Source: Kitasatospora sp. NA04385
GTDB taxonomy: Bacteria > Actinomycetota > Actinomycetes > Streptomycetales > Streptomycetaceae
Direction of reading: 5' to 3'
NCBI RefSeq assembly: GCF_013364235.1
Contig: NZ_CP054919.1
Span: 4,190,701 to 4,254,700, forward strand
DNA length: 64,000 nt
How positions within the stretch are numbered: the first letter of the stretch is position 1; each line of letters opens with the position of its first letter. The position numbers and the translations under genes were made by a program. The notes under the pieces are model-generated. The model made no database searches and was not told the origin of the DNA. It worked only from the letters and a program-made list of their open reading frames with translations. Shown here piece by piece: positions 8,790 to 17,873 of this stretch.

Positions 8790-9947
8790 CTAGACCTCGC
8801 CGGGCAGTCGGGGCGGGCTGACCGTGGTGCGCGGGGCGCGGGGCTGCGAGGAGGCCCGGACGATCAGTTCGGTGGGCATCAGGGTGCCGGGCGGCGGGCC
8901 GGTGCCGGCGGTGCGGTAGCGCGGCGGGAACAGCCGGCCGGTGGCGGTGCCGGTGTCGGCGTCGACTCCTTCGATCGCGTCGATCAGCAGGTTGACCACG
9001 GTGGTGCCGATCCGACGGGGTTTCAGCGACAGCGTGGTGATGGGGGGTTCGGTGTTGGCGTACACGTCGGACTCGCTGCAGCACACCAGCAGCAGGTCGT
9101 CGGGGACGCGCAGCCCGTAGCGGCGGGCGGCGGCCAGCAGGTCGGTGCCGTTCGGGTCGAACAGGCCGTACACCGCGTCGGGGCGGTCGGGGCGGGCCAG
9201 CAGCCGGTCGGCGGCGACCGCCCCGGCGGCCGGGTCGTGCGCGGGGTAGGCCTCGTACACCGGCTCCTGGCCGACCCGGTCGCACCAGGCGAGGTACGCC
9301 TCGGTGGAGAGCCGGGTGTAGGTGTCGGTGGAGGTGCCGGTGAGCAGGCCGATCCGGCGGGCGCCGGCCTCGCTGAGGTGCTCCAGGATGTTCAGCACGG
9401 CGGCCTCGTGGTCGTTGTCGACCCAGGCGGTGACCGGGCAGTTGCCGGGCTTGCCGTCGGAGACCACCGGGACGCCGGACCGGTACAGCTCGGTGACCAG
9501 CGGGTCCTGATCGGGCGGGTCGATCACCACCGTGCCGTCCAGCGCGATGTTGCTCCACACGTCGTGCCGGGAGGAGGCGGGCAGCACCACCAGGGCGTAG
9601 CCGCGGCCGAGCGCGGCACTGGTGGCGGCCCGGGCCATCTCGGCGAAGTAGGCGAACTCGGTGAAGGTGAACGGCTCTTCGCCGTACGTGGTGACGGTCA
9701 GGCCGATCAGCCCCGACCGCCCGGTGCGCAGGGTGCGGGCGGCCGCGGACGGCCGGTACCCGAGGCGCTCGGCGACCTCGCGGACCCGGCTGCGGGTCTC
9801 GTCCGGGAGCCGGCCCTTGCCGTTCAGGGCGTCCGAGACGGTCGTGATGGACACGCCGGCGGCCGCCGCGACGTCCCGGATGCCGGCCCGCTCCAGGCGC
9901 CGGGACGCGGTGGCCCGTCGACCGTTCTGGTTGGCTGCTGCTGTCAT
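8790..9947 (-). CDS. LacI family transcriptional regulator
   Basis: 385 residues from the ATG at 9947 (MTAAANQNGR). The HTH is IRDVAAAAGVSITTVSDALN followed by the hinge GRLPDETRSRVREVAERLGY. The remainder is a periplasmic-binding-type effector domain (about 80-360) with VVIDPPDQDP and the typical RRIGLLTG turn. It probably represses sugar or other catabolic genes; ligand unknown. It is divergent from the aminotransferase gene across 288 nt. A TACGAT hexamer 9 nt before the start is a possible -10. Gene order (LacI, then aminotransferase, then cyd) resembles the streptomycete core. Confidence 0.88.
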   Translation of the reverse strand: MTAAANQNGRRATASRRLERAGIRDVAAAAGVSITTVSDALNGKGRLPDETRSRVREVAERLGYRPSAAARTLRTGRSGLIGLTVTTYGEEPFTFTEFAYFAEMARAATSAALGRGYALVVLPASSRHDVWSNIALDGTVVIDPPDQDPLVTELYRSGVPVVSDGKPGNCPVTAWVDNDHEAAVLNILEHLSEAGARRIGLLTGTSTDTYTRLSTEAYLAWCDRVGQEPVYEAYPAHDPAAGAVAADRLLARPDRPDAVYGLFDPNGTDLLAAARRYGLRVPDDLLLVCCSESDVYANTEPPITTLSLKPRRIGTTVVNLLIDAIEGVDADTGTATGRLFPPRYRTAGTGPPPGTLMPTELIVRASSQPRAPRTTVSPPRLPGEV

Positions 9948-10235
9948 GGCGGACCGATCGTATGGCGCGTGACGGCGTTCCGTGACCGGTTCGCTACAGA
10001 AGGTCGGAGATACGTTTCTTCCTGGACGCCTTGACCGGACGCCCGCCGGGGTCGGCGTTTTTCCGGCTCGGATACCTCTGACATGTGCCAAAGGAACCCG
10101 GCAGAATGGCCGAACTGCACCCGTAACCCGGACGAGCATCTCACCCGCACGGGTGAGGGCGGTCGGTATCGTTCGCAGCACCCGACCGGGGGCCGAACGA
10201 GGCCCACCGTCGAGGAACGAGAAACGGAGAACCCC

Positions 10236-11312
10236 GTGGTTCAGCGCGAACACGGCCCCCGCCTGCGGCCCAGCCTGGACGGCATCCCCAGCTACAAGCC
10301 CGGCAAGCCGGCCGGAGCCGACGCCTTCAAGCTGTCCTCCAACGAGAACCCCTACCCGCCGCTGCCCGGCGTGCTGGAGGCCGCGATCGCCGCCGCGGGC
10401 GACTTCAACCGCTACCCCGACATGGCGGTCAGCGGCCTGGTCACCGAACTCGCCGAGCGCTTCGGCGTCCCGGCCGAGCACGTCGCCACCGGCACCGGCT
10501 CGGTCGGCGTGGCCCAGTCCCTGGTGCTCTCCGCGGCGGGCCCCGGCGACGAGGTGGTCTTCGCCTGGCGCTCCTTCGAGGCGTACCCGATCATCACCCA
10601 GGTCGCCGGCGCCACCCCCGTGCCCGTCCCGCTCACCGCCGACGAGGCCCACGACCTCGACGCGATGCTCGCCGCGATCACCGACCGCACCCGGCTGGTC
10701 TTCGTCTGCAACCCCAACAACCCGACCGGCGCGGCCATCCACCGCGAGGAGCTGGTCCGCTTCCTGGACGCCGTCCCGGCGCACGTCCTGGTGGTGCTGG
10801 ACGAGGCCTACCGCGAGTTCATCCGCGACGCCGACGTCCCGGACGGCGTCGAGCTGTACCGCGACCGCCCCAACGTCTGCGTGCTGCGCACCTTCTCCAA
10901 GGCGTACGGCCTGGCCGGCCTGCGGGTCGGCTTCGCGATCGCGCACGAGCCGGTCGCCGACGCGCTGCGCAAGACCGCCGTCCCGTTCGGCGTCAGCCAG
11001 CTCGCCCAGGACGCCGCGGTCGCCTCGCTGCGCGCCGAGCAGGCCCTGCTGGAGCGGGTCGAGGCCCTGGTCGCCGAGCGCGACCGGGTGAGCGCCGCGC
11101 TGCGCGCCCAGGGCTGGACGGTCGTCGACTCCCAGGCCAACTTCGTCTGGCTGCGCCTCGGCGGGCGCACCCTCGACTTCGCCGCCGCCTGCGCCGAGGC
11201 CGGCGTGGTGGTCCGCCCCTTCGCCGGCGAGGGCGTGCGGGTCTCGATCGGCGAGGTCGGGGGCAACGACCTCTTCCTGGCCGCCGCGGAGTCCTTCCGC
11301 AAGGAGTTCTGA
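10236..11312 (+). CDS. hisC: Histidinol-phosphate / aromatic aminotransferase, class I-II
   Basis: 358 residues from a GTG at 10236 that follows CGGAGA; no other start in the frame has a good site. PLP enzyme that transfers the amino group to imidazole-acetol phosphate, or to phenylpyruvate in close paralogues. Visible: KLSSNENPYPPLPG at the N-terminus, VFVCNPNNPTGA (Asn of the active site), VVLDEAYREF, and the PLP lysine in TFSKAYGLAGLRVG at about 219. It is outside any his operon, so it may be a second HisC or a Phe aminotransferase (pat type). Confidence 0.8.
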   Translation: MVQREHGPRLRPSLDGIPSYKPGKPAGADAFKLSSNENPYPPLPGVLEAAIAAAGDFNRYPDMAVSGLVTELAERFGVPAEHVATGTGSVGVAQSLVLSAAGPGDEVVFAWRSFEAYPIITQVAGATPVPVPLTADEAHDLDAMLAAITDRTRLVFVCNPNNPTGAAIHREELVRFLDAVPAHVLVVLDEAYREFIRDADVPDGVELYRDRPNVCVLRTFSKAYGLAGLRVGFAIAHEPVADALRKTAVPFGVSQLAQDAAVASLRAEQALLERVEALVAERDRVSAALRAQGWTVVDSQANFVWLRLGGRTLDFAAACAEAGVVVRPFAGEGVRVSIGEVGGNDLFLAAAESFRKEF

Positions 11313-11409
11313 GGCGGCGTCACCGGGCTGGGCGGGCGGCACGGTTGCCCGCCCCGTCCGGGTGGAAGGACTCCCGGCGGAGAGCTCACGCACCGCAGGG
11401 AGAGCCCGG

Positions 11410-12702
11410 ATGACCCAGTACGACGCCGACCCGATCCCCACCGCCTGGTACAACATCCTGCCGGACCTGCCGGAGCCGGTCCCGCCGATGCTGCACCCCG
11501 GCACCAAGGAGCCGGTCACCGCCGAGGACCTCGCCCCGCTGTTCCCCGCCGAGCTCGTCGCCCAGGAGCTCGGCGGCCCGCGCGAGGTGGACGTCCCCGG
11601 CCCGGTCCTCGACCTGTACCGCCGCTTCCGCCCCGCGCCGCTGGTGCGCGCCGAGCGGCTGGAGCGCGCGCTGCGCACCCCCGCCCGGATCTACTACAAG
11701 TACGAGGGCGGCAACCCGACCGGCTCGCACAAGCTCAACACCGCGCTGGCGCAGGCGTACTACAACAAGGCGGCCGGGGTGACCAGCCTGGTCACCGAGA
11801 CCGGCGCCGGGCAGTGGGGCAGCGCGCTGGGCCTGGCCTGCTCCTTCCTGGAGCTGGACTGCGAGGTCTTCATGGTCCGGGTCTCCTACGACCAGAAGCC
11901 CTACCGGCGGGCCCTGATGGAGACCTACGGCGCCGCGGTGCACGCCTCGCCCTCCGGGCTGACCGCCGCCGGGCGGGCCGCGCTGGAGGCCGACCCGGCG
12001 GCCACCGGCAGCCTGGGGCTGGCGATCTCCGAGGCGGTCGAGCGGGTCGCGGCCTCCGGCGGCCGGGCCAAGTACGCGCTCGGCTCGGTGCTGAACCACG
12101 TGCTGCTGCACCAGACGGTGATCGGGCGGGAGGCGCTGGCCCAGTTCGCCCGGATCGACGACTACCCGGACGTGGTGGTCGGCGCGGCCGGCGGCGGCTC
12201 CAACTTCGGCGGGCTGGCCTTCCCGTTCCTGGGCGAGCAGTTGGCGGGCGGCCGGGCGGTGCGGGCGGTCGCGGTGGAGCCCGCGTCCTGCCCCTCGCTG
12301 ACCCGGGGCCGCTACGACTACGACTTCGGCGACAGCGCCGGCACCACCCCGCTGATGAAGATGCACACCCTGGGGCACGGCTTCACCCCGCCCGCGATCC
12401 ACGCCGGCGGGCTGCGCTACCACGGCATGTCGCCGATCGTCAGCCACCTGAAGGAGCTGGGGCTGGTCGAGGCCGTCGCGGTGCCGCAGACCGCCTGCTT
12501 CGAGGCGGGCGTGGCGTTCGCCCGGGCGGAGGGGATCGTGCCCGCGCCGGAGTCCACCCACGCGGTGCGGGCGGCGATCGACGAGGCGCTGGCCTGCCGG
12601 GAGTCCGGCGAGTCGCGGGCGATCGTGTTCGCGCTGTCCGGGCACGGGCACTTCGACATGCAGGCGTACCTGGACCACTTCGCGGGGCGGCTCACCGACT
12701 GA
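11410..12702 (+). CDS. TrpB-like PLP-dependent enzyme (TrpB2 subfamily)
   Basis: 430 residues, start ATG 11410 behind GGGAGAG. It belongs to the stand-alone tryptophan synthase beta homologues: PTAWYNILPDLP at the N-terminus and long inserts mark TrpB2. The PLP lysine lies in NPTGSHKLNTA (about 108), the substrate loop in VTETGAGQWGSA, and the phosphate-binding loop in GAAGGGSNFGG. It would join indole and serine to make tryptophan, acting without TrpA. No trpA is adjacent. It follows the aminotransferase by 97 nt on the same strand. Confidence 0.85.
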   Translation: MTQYDADPIPTAWYNILPDLPEPVPPMLHPGTKEPVTAEDLAPLFPAELVAQELGGPREVDVPGPVLDLYRRFRPAPLVRAERLERALRTPARIYYKYEGGNPTGSHKLNTALAQAYYNKAAGVTSLVTETGAGQWGSALGLACSFLELDCEVFMVRVSYDQKPYRRALMETYGAAVHASPSGLTAAGRAALEADPAATGSLGLAISEAVERVAASGGRAKYALGSVLNHVLLHQTVIGREALAQFARIDDYPDVVVGAAGGGSNFGGLAFPFLGEQLAGGRAVRAVAVEPASCPSLTRGRYDYDFGDSAGTTPLMKMHTLGHGFTPPAIHAGGLRYHGMSPIVSHLKELGLVEAVAVPQTACFEAGVAFARAEGIVPAPESTHAVRAAIDEALACRESGESRAIVFALSGHGHFDMQAYLDHFAGRLTD

Positions 12703-12794
12703 CCGCGGCTCACCGACCGACCGCGGCGCGCGGGCCGGCCGCGGCTCACCGACCGGCCGCGGCTCACCGACCGACCGCGGCGCGCCGGTCGGGC
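12687..12794 (+). repeat. Six 18-bp tandem repeats across the trpB2 stop
   Basis: Units at 12687, 12705, 12723, 12741, 12759 and 12777. Consensus gcggctcaccgaccgacc; units 3 and 6 have diverged (gcggcgcg...). The array starts inside the last codons of the trpB2 gene and runs 92 nt beyond its stop. No spacers, so it is not a CRISPR. Confidence 0.85.
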
Positions 12795-12988
12795 CGGGCG
12801 GCCGCGTGAAGCACTGACGGGACTTTGCTGGGAGGTTTCTGGGAGCGGGGTCAAGGGCTGGTGGTCGGCCGGTAGGCCGTCGGCCCCCGCGCGGTCGTTG
12901 CGCGGGCATTTGTCCGGATCGCAGGTCCCAGCGGGCGCCCAGGATTCGCACAGGGCGGCGCAAGAGCACCCGGCGATGCTTCTGCGCC

Positions 12989-14338
12989 ATGAAGGTGCTT
13001 CCGCGACGGCGTGGGGCCGTCCTCGTCAACTCCGCGCTCGGCGTGGCCCTGCTCGGCGGGGCCGCGCTGGCGTACACCACCCTGGACAGCGGCAGCAGCA
13101 AGGCCGCGACCAGTTCCAAGGTCAGGACCGCCACGGTCGCCAAGGGCACGGTCCAGGCCACCGTGTCCGGATCGGGCACGCTGTTCTCACCGTCCGACGC
13201 CGGGCAGGACTTCACCACCGGCGGCAAGCTCACCGCGGTGAAGGTCGCGGTCGGCGACGCGGTGAAGAAGGGCCAGGTGCTCGCCACCGTCGACACCACC
13301 GCCGCCCAGCAGCAGGTCGACCAGGCGCAGTCCGCGCTGAACACGGCCGAGGCCAACCTGACCAAGGCCGAGGCCGGCGAGACGGTCACCACCACGGTGG
13401 CCGGCTCCTCCGGCGGCTCGTCCGGCTCCGGCCGCAGCGGCTCCTCCGGCGCGGGCGCCCAGAGCACCCCGCAGCCGACCACCACGACCACGGTCAAGGT
13501 CGACCAGGCCCAGGTCGCCTCCGCCCAGCAGCAGGTCGACAACGCCGAGACGACGCTCGCCAACGCCAAGGAGGCGCTGGCCGGGACGACGCTCACCGCG
13601 ACCACCGACGGCACCGTCGCCTCGATCTCCAACAAGGTCGGCGACACCGTCTCCGGCACCGGCTCCGCCGGTTCGTCCTCCGGCGGCTCCTCCTCGTCGG
13701 GCACCAAGACCAGCACCGGCAGCACCGGTGCGAGCACCACCCCGTCCGGCTTCATCGTGCTGACCAACCCGTCCGGGATGGAGGTCACCGCGAACTTCTC
13801 CGAGCTGGACTCGCTCAAGCTGAAGAAGGGCCAGGCGGCCACCGTCACCCTGAACGCGCAGTCCGACACCAAGCTGGAGGCCACCGTGCTGTCGGTCTCC
13901 TCGCTGCCCTCCAGCTCCACCAACGGGGCCGTGCAGTACGGCGCGACGCTCCAGATCACCGGCGACACCGCCACCCTGCGCACCGGCCTGAGCGCCACCA
14001 TCTCGGTGACCACCGGCTCCGCCGAGAACGCCCTGTCGGTGCCCACCGCGGCCCTCCAGGGCACCGGCTCCTCCCGCACCGCGACGGTGGTGCACGACGA
14101 CGGCAGCACCGAGCGGGTGCAGGTCGCCGTCGGCATCGAGGGCGACAGCACCGTGCAGGTCACCGAGGGCCTCACCGAGGGCGAGAAGGTCGAGCTGACC
14201 TCCACCACCGCGGGCACCGGCAACGGCTTCCCGTCCGGCCAGTTCCCCGGCGCGGGCGGCGCGGCCGGCGGCTTCGGCGGCACGGGCGGCTTCGGCGGCG
14301 GCACCCGCAGCGGCGGCGGCGCCGGAGGCACCCGCTGA
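12989..14338 (+). CDS. MacA-like periplasmic adaptor (HlyD family) of an efflux pump
   Basis: 449 residues. An N-terminal membrane anchor or signal (about 8-30, GAVLVNSALGVALLGGAALA) is followed by the biotinyl-lipoyl half-motifs (VAVGDAVKKGQVLATVDT and TATTDGTVASISNKVGDTV), an alpha hairpin rich in Gln/Ala, beta-barrel strands, and a Gly-rich tail. Adaptors of this type link a MacB permease to substrates at the membrane face. Low-complexity Ser/Gly segments sit in the hairpin. The stop overlaps the start of the ATPase gene (TGATG). No clear ribosome-binding site is visible at ATG 12989. Confidence 0.85.
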   Translation: MKVLPRRRGAVLVNSALGVALLGGAALAYTTLDSGSSKAATSSKVRTATVAKGTVQATVSGSGTLFSPSDAGQDFTTGGKLTAVKVAVGDAVKKGQVLATVDTTAAQQQVDQAQSALNTAEANLTKAEAGETVTTTVAGSSGGSSGSGRSGSSGAGAQSTPQPTTTTTVKVDQAQVASAQQQVDNAETTLANAKEALAGTTLTATTDGTVASISNKVGDTVSGTGSAGSSSGGSSSSGTKTSTGSTGASTTPSGFIVLTNPSGMEVTANFSELDSLKLKKGQAATVTLNAQSDTKLEATVLSVSSLPSSSTNGAVQYGATLQITGDTATLRTGLSATISVTTGSAENALSVPTAALQGTGSSRTATVVHDDGSTERVQVAVGIEGDSTVQVTEGLTEGEKVELTSTTAGTGNGFPSGQFPGAGGAAGGFGGTGGFGGGTRSGGGAGGTR

Positions 14339-15114
14339 TGCGCGCCGCCAAGCCCCCGGTGATCCAGATCCGCAGGGTCACCAAGTCGTACGGCCACGGC
14401 GACGCCGTCGTGCACGCCCTGCGCGGGCCGATGACCGGCGGCGGCGAGCCGCTCGGCGTCGACCTGGACATCGCGGAGGGCGACTACGTCGCGGTGATGG
14501 GCTCCTCCGGTTCGGGCAAGTCGACCCTGATGAACATCCTGGGCTGCCTGGACGTGCCCACCTCCGGCCGCTACCTGCTGGACGGCACCGACGTCGGCCA
14601 CCTGGACGAGGGCCAGCTCTCGCTGGTCCGCAACCGCAAGATCGGCTTCGTGTTCCAGTCCTTCAACCTGGTGCCCCGCACCACCGCGCTGGCCCAGGTC
14701 GAACTGCCGCTGGCCTACGCGGGCGTGCGGGCCGCCGAGCGGCGCCGCCGGGCGCTGGCCGCGCTGGGCATGGTCGGCCTGGCCGACCGGGCCGGGCACA
14801 AGCCCAACCAGCTCTCCGGCGGCCAGCAGCAGCGCGTCGCGGTGGCCCGGGCGCTGGTCACCGCGCCCGCGATGCTGCTCGCCGACGAGCCCACCGGCAA
14901 CCTCGACAGCCGTTCCACCGAGGAGGTGCTGGGCATCATCGACGGACTCAACGCGCGCGGCCGCACCGTGGTGATGATCACCCACGAGGACGAGGTCGCG
15001 CTGCACGCCAAGCGGGTCGTCCGGCTGGTCGACGGCGCGATCGTCTCCGACGTCCGGCAGGCGCCGGTCGACGGGCCGCCGCCGGCCCTGGCCGTCGCGG
15101 GGGTGGGCGCGTGA
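14338..15114 (+). CDS. MacB-like ABC transporter ATP-binding protein
   Basis: 258 residues, ATG at 14338 overlapping the preceding stop by one base. Walker A is GSSGSGKSTLMNILG, signature LSGGQQQRVAVARAL, Walker B MLLADEPTGNLD, with Q-loop FVFQSFNLVPRT. The pattern belongs to the LolD/MacB/FtsE group. It powers the adjacent permease for export of peptides, antibiotics or lipoproteins. A short insertion (RGPMTGGGEPLG, about 25-36) separates the first strand from the rest. The stop overlaps the permease start by four bases (GTGA). Confidence 0.9.
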   Translation: MRAAKPPVIQIRRVTKSYGHGDAVVHALRGPMTGGGEPLGVDLDIAEGDYVAVMGSSGSGKSTLMNILGCLDVPTSGRYLLDGTDVGHLDEGQLSLVRNRKIGFVFQSFNLVPRTTALAQVELPLAYAGVRAAERRRRALAALGMVGLADRAGHKPNQLSGGQQQRVAVARALVTAPAMLLADEPTGNLDSRSTEEVLGIIDGLNARGRTVVMITHEDEVALHAKRVVRLVDGAIVSDVRQAPVDGPPPALAVAGVGA

Positions 15115-16313
15115 TCGTCTGGCAGATGCTCCGCTTCGCGGTGGCCGGCCTGGCCGCCAACAAGGTCCGCTCCGCGCTGACCATGCTCGGCGTGCTGATC
15201 GGCGTGGCCTCGGTGATCCTGCTGCTCGCGGTCGGCAACGGCTCCTCGGTGGCGGTGAAGGACTCGATCACCTCGCTCGGCACCAACTCGCTGACCGTCT
15301 CCTCCTCCGCCTCGCGCGGCTCGGCGACCGCGGCCAAGAAGCTCACCGTGGACGACGCCAAGGCGCTCGCCACCGCCACCGACGCCCCGTCCATCAAGTC
15401 GGTCGCGCCGGTGGTCACCACCAGCGGCACCGCGCTGTACGGGAACATCTCGTACCAGCCCGGGCAGATCGTCGGCACCTACCCCGCCTACTTCGAGACC
15501 TCCAACCTGAAGGTCGGCAAGGGCGACTACTTCTCCGCCGACGACGTGCTGAACTCCCGCAAGGTGGCGGTGCTCGGCTCGACCACCGCCACCGAGCTGT
15601 TCGCCACCGAGGACCCGGTCGGCAAGAAGATCACCATCGGCGGCACCCCGTTCACCGTGGTCGGCGTGCTGAAGACCAAGGGCTCCACCGGCTTCAACGA
15701 CCCCGACGACGTGGTGATCGCCCCGCTGCCGACCGTGCAGAACGCGTTCACCGGCTTCGGCTCGGTCAACCAGATCCTGGTGCAGGCCTCCTCGGCCGAG
15801 AGCACCACCGAGGCGCAGTCCGACATCACCCGGATCCTGATGGGCACCCACGCCATCAAGGACGCCACCAAGGTCGACTTCCGGGTCAGCAACCAGACCT
15901 CGCTGCTGAGCGCCCGCGAGTCCACCAACAAGACCTTCACGGTCCTGCTCGGCGCGGTCGCCGCGATCTCGCTGCTGGTCGGCGGCATCGGCATCACCAA
16001 CATCATGCTGGTGACGGTCGCCGAGCGGACCAGGGAGATCGGCATCCGCAAGGCGCTCGGCGCGCCCCGCGCGGTCATCCTCGGCCAGTTCCTCGCCGAG
16101 TCCACCCTGCTGTCGGTGATCGGCGCCGGCCTCGGCGTGCTGGCCGGCATCGCCGGCTCGCACTTCTCGGTGGTCGGCATCAAGCCGGTGGTGATCCCCG
16201 AGTCGGTGCTCGGCGCCTTCGGCATCGCCGTCGCCATCGGACTGTTCTTCGGCAGCTACCCCGCCAACCGGGCCGCCTCGCTGCGCCCGATCGACGCCCT
16301 CCGGCACGAGTAG
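15111..16313 (+). CDS. MacB-like ABC transporter permease (FtsX domain)
   Basis: 400 residues from a GTG at 15111. One N-terminal membrane helix (about 18-42, ALTMLGVLIGVASVILLLAV) is followed by a MacB_PCD extracytoplasmic domain (about 45-245) and three C-terminal helices (FtsX domain) with VAERTREIGIRKALGAPR, the hallmark loop of MacB/FtsX permeases. It acts as a mechanotransmission pump with the upstream adaptor and ATPase. The three genes overlap and are co-transcribed, with a small anchored protein after them. Confidence 0.9.
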   Translation: MIVWQMLRFAVAGLAANKVRSALTMLGVLIGVASVILLLAVGNGSSVAVKDSITSLGTNSLTVSSSASRGSATAAKKLTVDDAKALATATDAPSIKSVAPVVTTSGTALYGNISYQPGQIVGTYPAYFETSNLKVGKGDYFSADDVLNSRKVAVLGSTTATELFATEDPVGKKITIGGTPFTVVGVLKTKGSTGFNDPDDVVIAPLPTVQNAFTGFGSVNQILVQASSAESTTEAQSDITRILMGTHAIKDATKVDFRVSNQTSLLSARESTNKTFTVLLGAVAAISLLVGGIGITNIMLVTVAERTREIGIRKALGAPRAVILGQFLAESTLLSVIGAGLGVLAGIAGSHFSVVGIKPVVIPESVLGAFGIAVAIGLFFGSYPANRAASLRPIDALRHE

Positions 16314-16325
16314 AAGGAGACCCCC

Positions 16326-16958
16326 GTGTCTGACGACCAGGAGCTGCTGGCCACCGCGCCGGACGCCCGCGACATCACCGCCGAGCTGGCCGCGCCACCG
16401 CGCCGCAAGCTCCCCTGGCCCACCCTGGCCCTGGCCGGCTGCGTCATCGCGGTGCTCTCCTTCGCGGGCGGCGTCTGGTACCAGAAGGACAGCGGCACCA
16501 GCGGCACCAGCGGCGGCAACCGGGCCGGCGCCTCGAACGAGCGGTTCGCCGGCGGCGGCACCCGCGGCGGCTACGGCGGCTTCGGCGGCCAGGGGGGCGG
16601 GCAGGCCGGCGGCGCCGGCAACGGCCAGGCCCCCGGCGGCGGCGCGGGCGGCTTCACCCGCGGCACCGTGAAGTCGGTGGAGGGCGACACCGTGTACCTG
16701 ACCGCGGCCGACGGCAGCACCGTCAAGATCACCACCGGTGACTCCACCAAGGTCACCACCACCAAGGAGGGCAAGGTCGGCGACCTCCAGCCCGGCCAGA
16801 CCGTCACCGTGCTGGGCAGCAAGGGCGCGGACGGCTCCTACAACGCCACCCAGCTCACCGAGGGCAACGCGGCGGGCGGCTTCGGCGGCGGCCGGGGCGG
16901 CGGGAACGGCGGCGGGAACGCGGGCGGCGCGGGTACCGGTTCGGGCACGACCGGATGA
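16326..16958 (+). CDS. Membrane-anchored DUF5666-like protein, Gly-rich
   Basis: 210 residues, GTG at 16326 behind AAGGAGA. One membrane helix (about 36-56, WPTLALAGCVIAVLSFAGGV) with a glycine-rich linker (about 75-115) leads to a small beta domain: GTVKSVEGDTVYLTAADGS and VGDLQPGQTVTVLG, typical of DUF5666/OB-like modules. A second glycine-rich tail follows. It is 12 nt after the permease and likely a partner of the MacAB-type pump at the outer face. Function not established. Confidence 0.75.
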   Translation: MSDDQELLATAPDARDITAELAAPPRRKLPWPTLALAGCVIAVLSFAGGVWYQKDSGTSGTSGGNRAGASNERFAGGGTRGGYGGFGGQGGGQAGGAGNGQAPGGGAGGFTRGTVKSVEGDTVYLTAADGSTVKITTGDSTKVTTTKEGKVGDLQPGQTVTVLGSKGADGSYNATQLTEGNAAGGFGGGRGGGNGGGNAGGAGTGSGTTG

Positions 16959-17000
16959 CTAATCCAATCTTCATTCCCCCTGCGTAGGCTGCCCGGGCTA

Positions 17001-17059
17001 GGGTCTGTCCGACAGTGTTTCCACCGGGCGCACCCCGGCGGGCGCCGTCGGACAGACCC
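17001..17059. repeat. 13-bp perfect inverted repeat upstream of the response regulator
   Basis: GGGTCTGTCCGAC (17001-17013) and GTCGGACAGACCC (17047-17059) flank a 33-nt GC-rich loop. It lies in the 149-nt gap between the Gly-rich protein gene and the response regulator gene. It could be a terminator for the efflux operon, an operator, or the remains of a small mobile repeat. Confidence 0.7.
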
Positions 17060-17107
17060 CGTGGTGTCCGGGGTGGCCCATTCGTCCGGCCGGGAGGCGG
17101 AGCAATC

Positions 17108-17869
17108 GTGTCAGGCGCAGTCCAGTCGAACCCGGCCGTGGCGACCCAGGCGGGCGGCGAGCCCTTCCTCCTGGTCGTGGACGACGAACCGAACATCCGC
17201 GAGCTGCTCTCGGCCAGCCTGCGCTTCTCCGGCTTCCGGGTGGCCTCCGCCGCCACCGGCCAGGAGGCCCTGGACGCGGTCGCCGCCGAGCGCCCCGACC
17301 TGGTCGTCCTGGACGTGATGCTGCCCGACCTGGACGGCTTCACCGTGGTGCAGCGGCTGCGCGACCAGACCCAGTGGCCGCAGAGCCCCGAGCACGTCCC
17401 GGTGCTGTTCCTGACCGCCAAGGACGGCACCGGCGACAAGGTGCAGGGCCTGGCGGTCGGCGCCGACGACTACGTCACCAAGCCGTTCAGCCTGGAGGAG
17501 CTGATCGCCCGGATCCGGGCGATCCTGCGCCGGGCCGGCGGCCCCGCCGACGACGGCCGCCTGGTGGTGGCCGACCTCACCCTGGACCCGACCGCGCACG
17601 AGGTCACCCGCGGCGGCGTCCCGGTCTCGCTGTCCCCCACCGAGTTCAAGCTGCTGCACTACCTGATGGCCAACGTCGGCCGGGTGGTCTCCAAGGCGCA
17701 GATCCTCGACCACGTGTGGGCGTACGACTTCGGCGGCGACCTGTCCATCGTCGAGTCGTACATCTCCTACCTGCGCCGCAAGCTCGACTCGGGGCCGGCC
17801 CACGGCCCCAAGCTGATCCACACGGTGCGCGGCATCGGCTACGCGCTGCGCCGCCCGCCGAACAGCTGA
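17108..17869 (+). CDS. OmpR-family response regulator
   Basis: 253 residues from a GTG at 17108 with GGAGGCGGA upstream. Receiver domain: acidic pair VVDDEPN (about 25-26), phospho-acceptor Asp in VVLDVMLPD (about 69), and switch Lys in YVTKPFSLEE. C-terminal winged helix (about 150-250) with SPTEFKLLHYLMANVG and the recognition region VESYISYLRRKLD, GIGYALR ending. It pairs with the kinase that starts 4 nt downstream. The MacAB-like operon just upstream is a probable target. Confidence 0.92.
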   Translation: MSGAVQSNPAVATQAGGEPFLLVVDDEPNIRELLSASLRFSGFRVASAATGQEALDAVAAERPDLVVLDVMLPDLDGFTVVQRLRDQTQWPQSPEHVPVLFLTAKDGTGDKVQGLAVGADDYVTKPFSLEELIARIRAILRRAGGPADDGRLVVADLTLDPTAHEVTRGGVPVSLSPTEFKLLHYLMANVGRVVSKAQILDHVWAYDFGGDLSIVESYISYLRRKLDSGPAHGPKLIHTVRGIGYALRRPPNS

Positions 17870-17873
17870 CGAG

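Noticed and set aside
7413..10034. Long plus-strand open frame opposite the phosphatase and LacI genes
   Set aside because: Shadow of two well-supported minus-strand genes; no ribosome-binding site and no recognisable domain.
12687..12794. CRISPR-like array
   Set aside because: Units are 18 bp, adjacent, with no spacers and no cas genes nearby.
11386..15006. Very long open frame on the minus strand (over 1,200 codons) opposite trpB2 and the MacAB-like operon
   Set aside because: Residue content is Gly/Arg/Val-rich without motifs; it mirrors third-position GC of the plus-strand genes, which have clear families.
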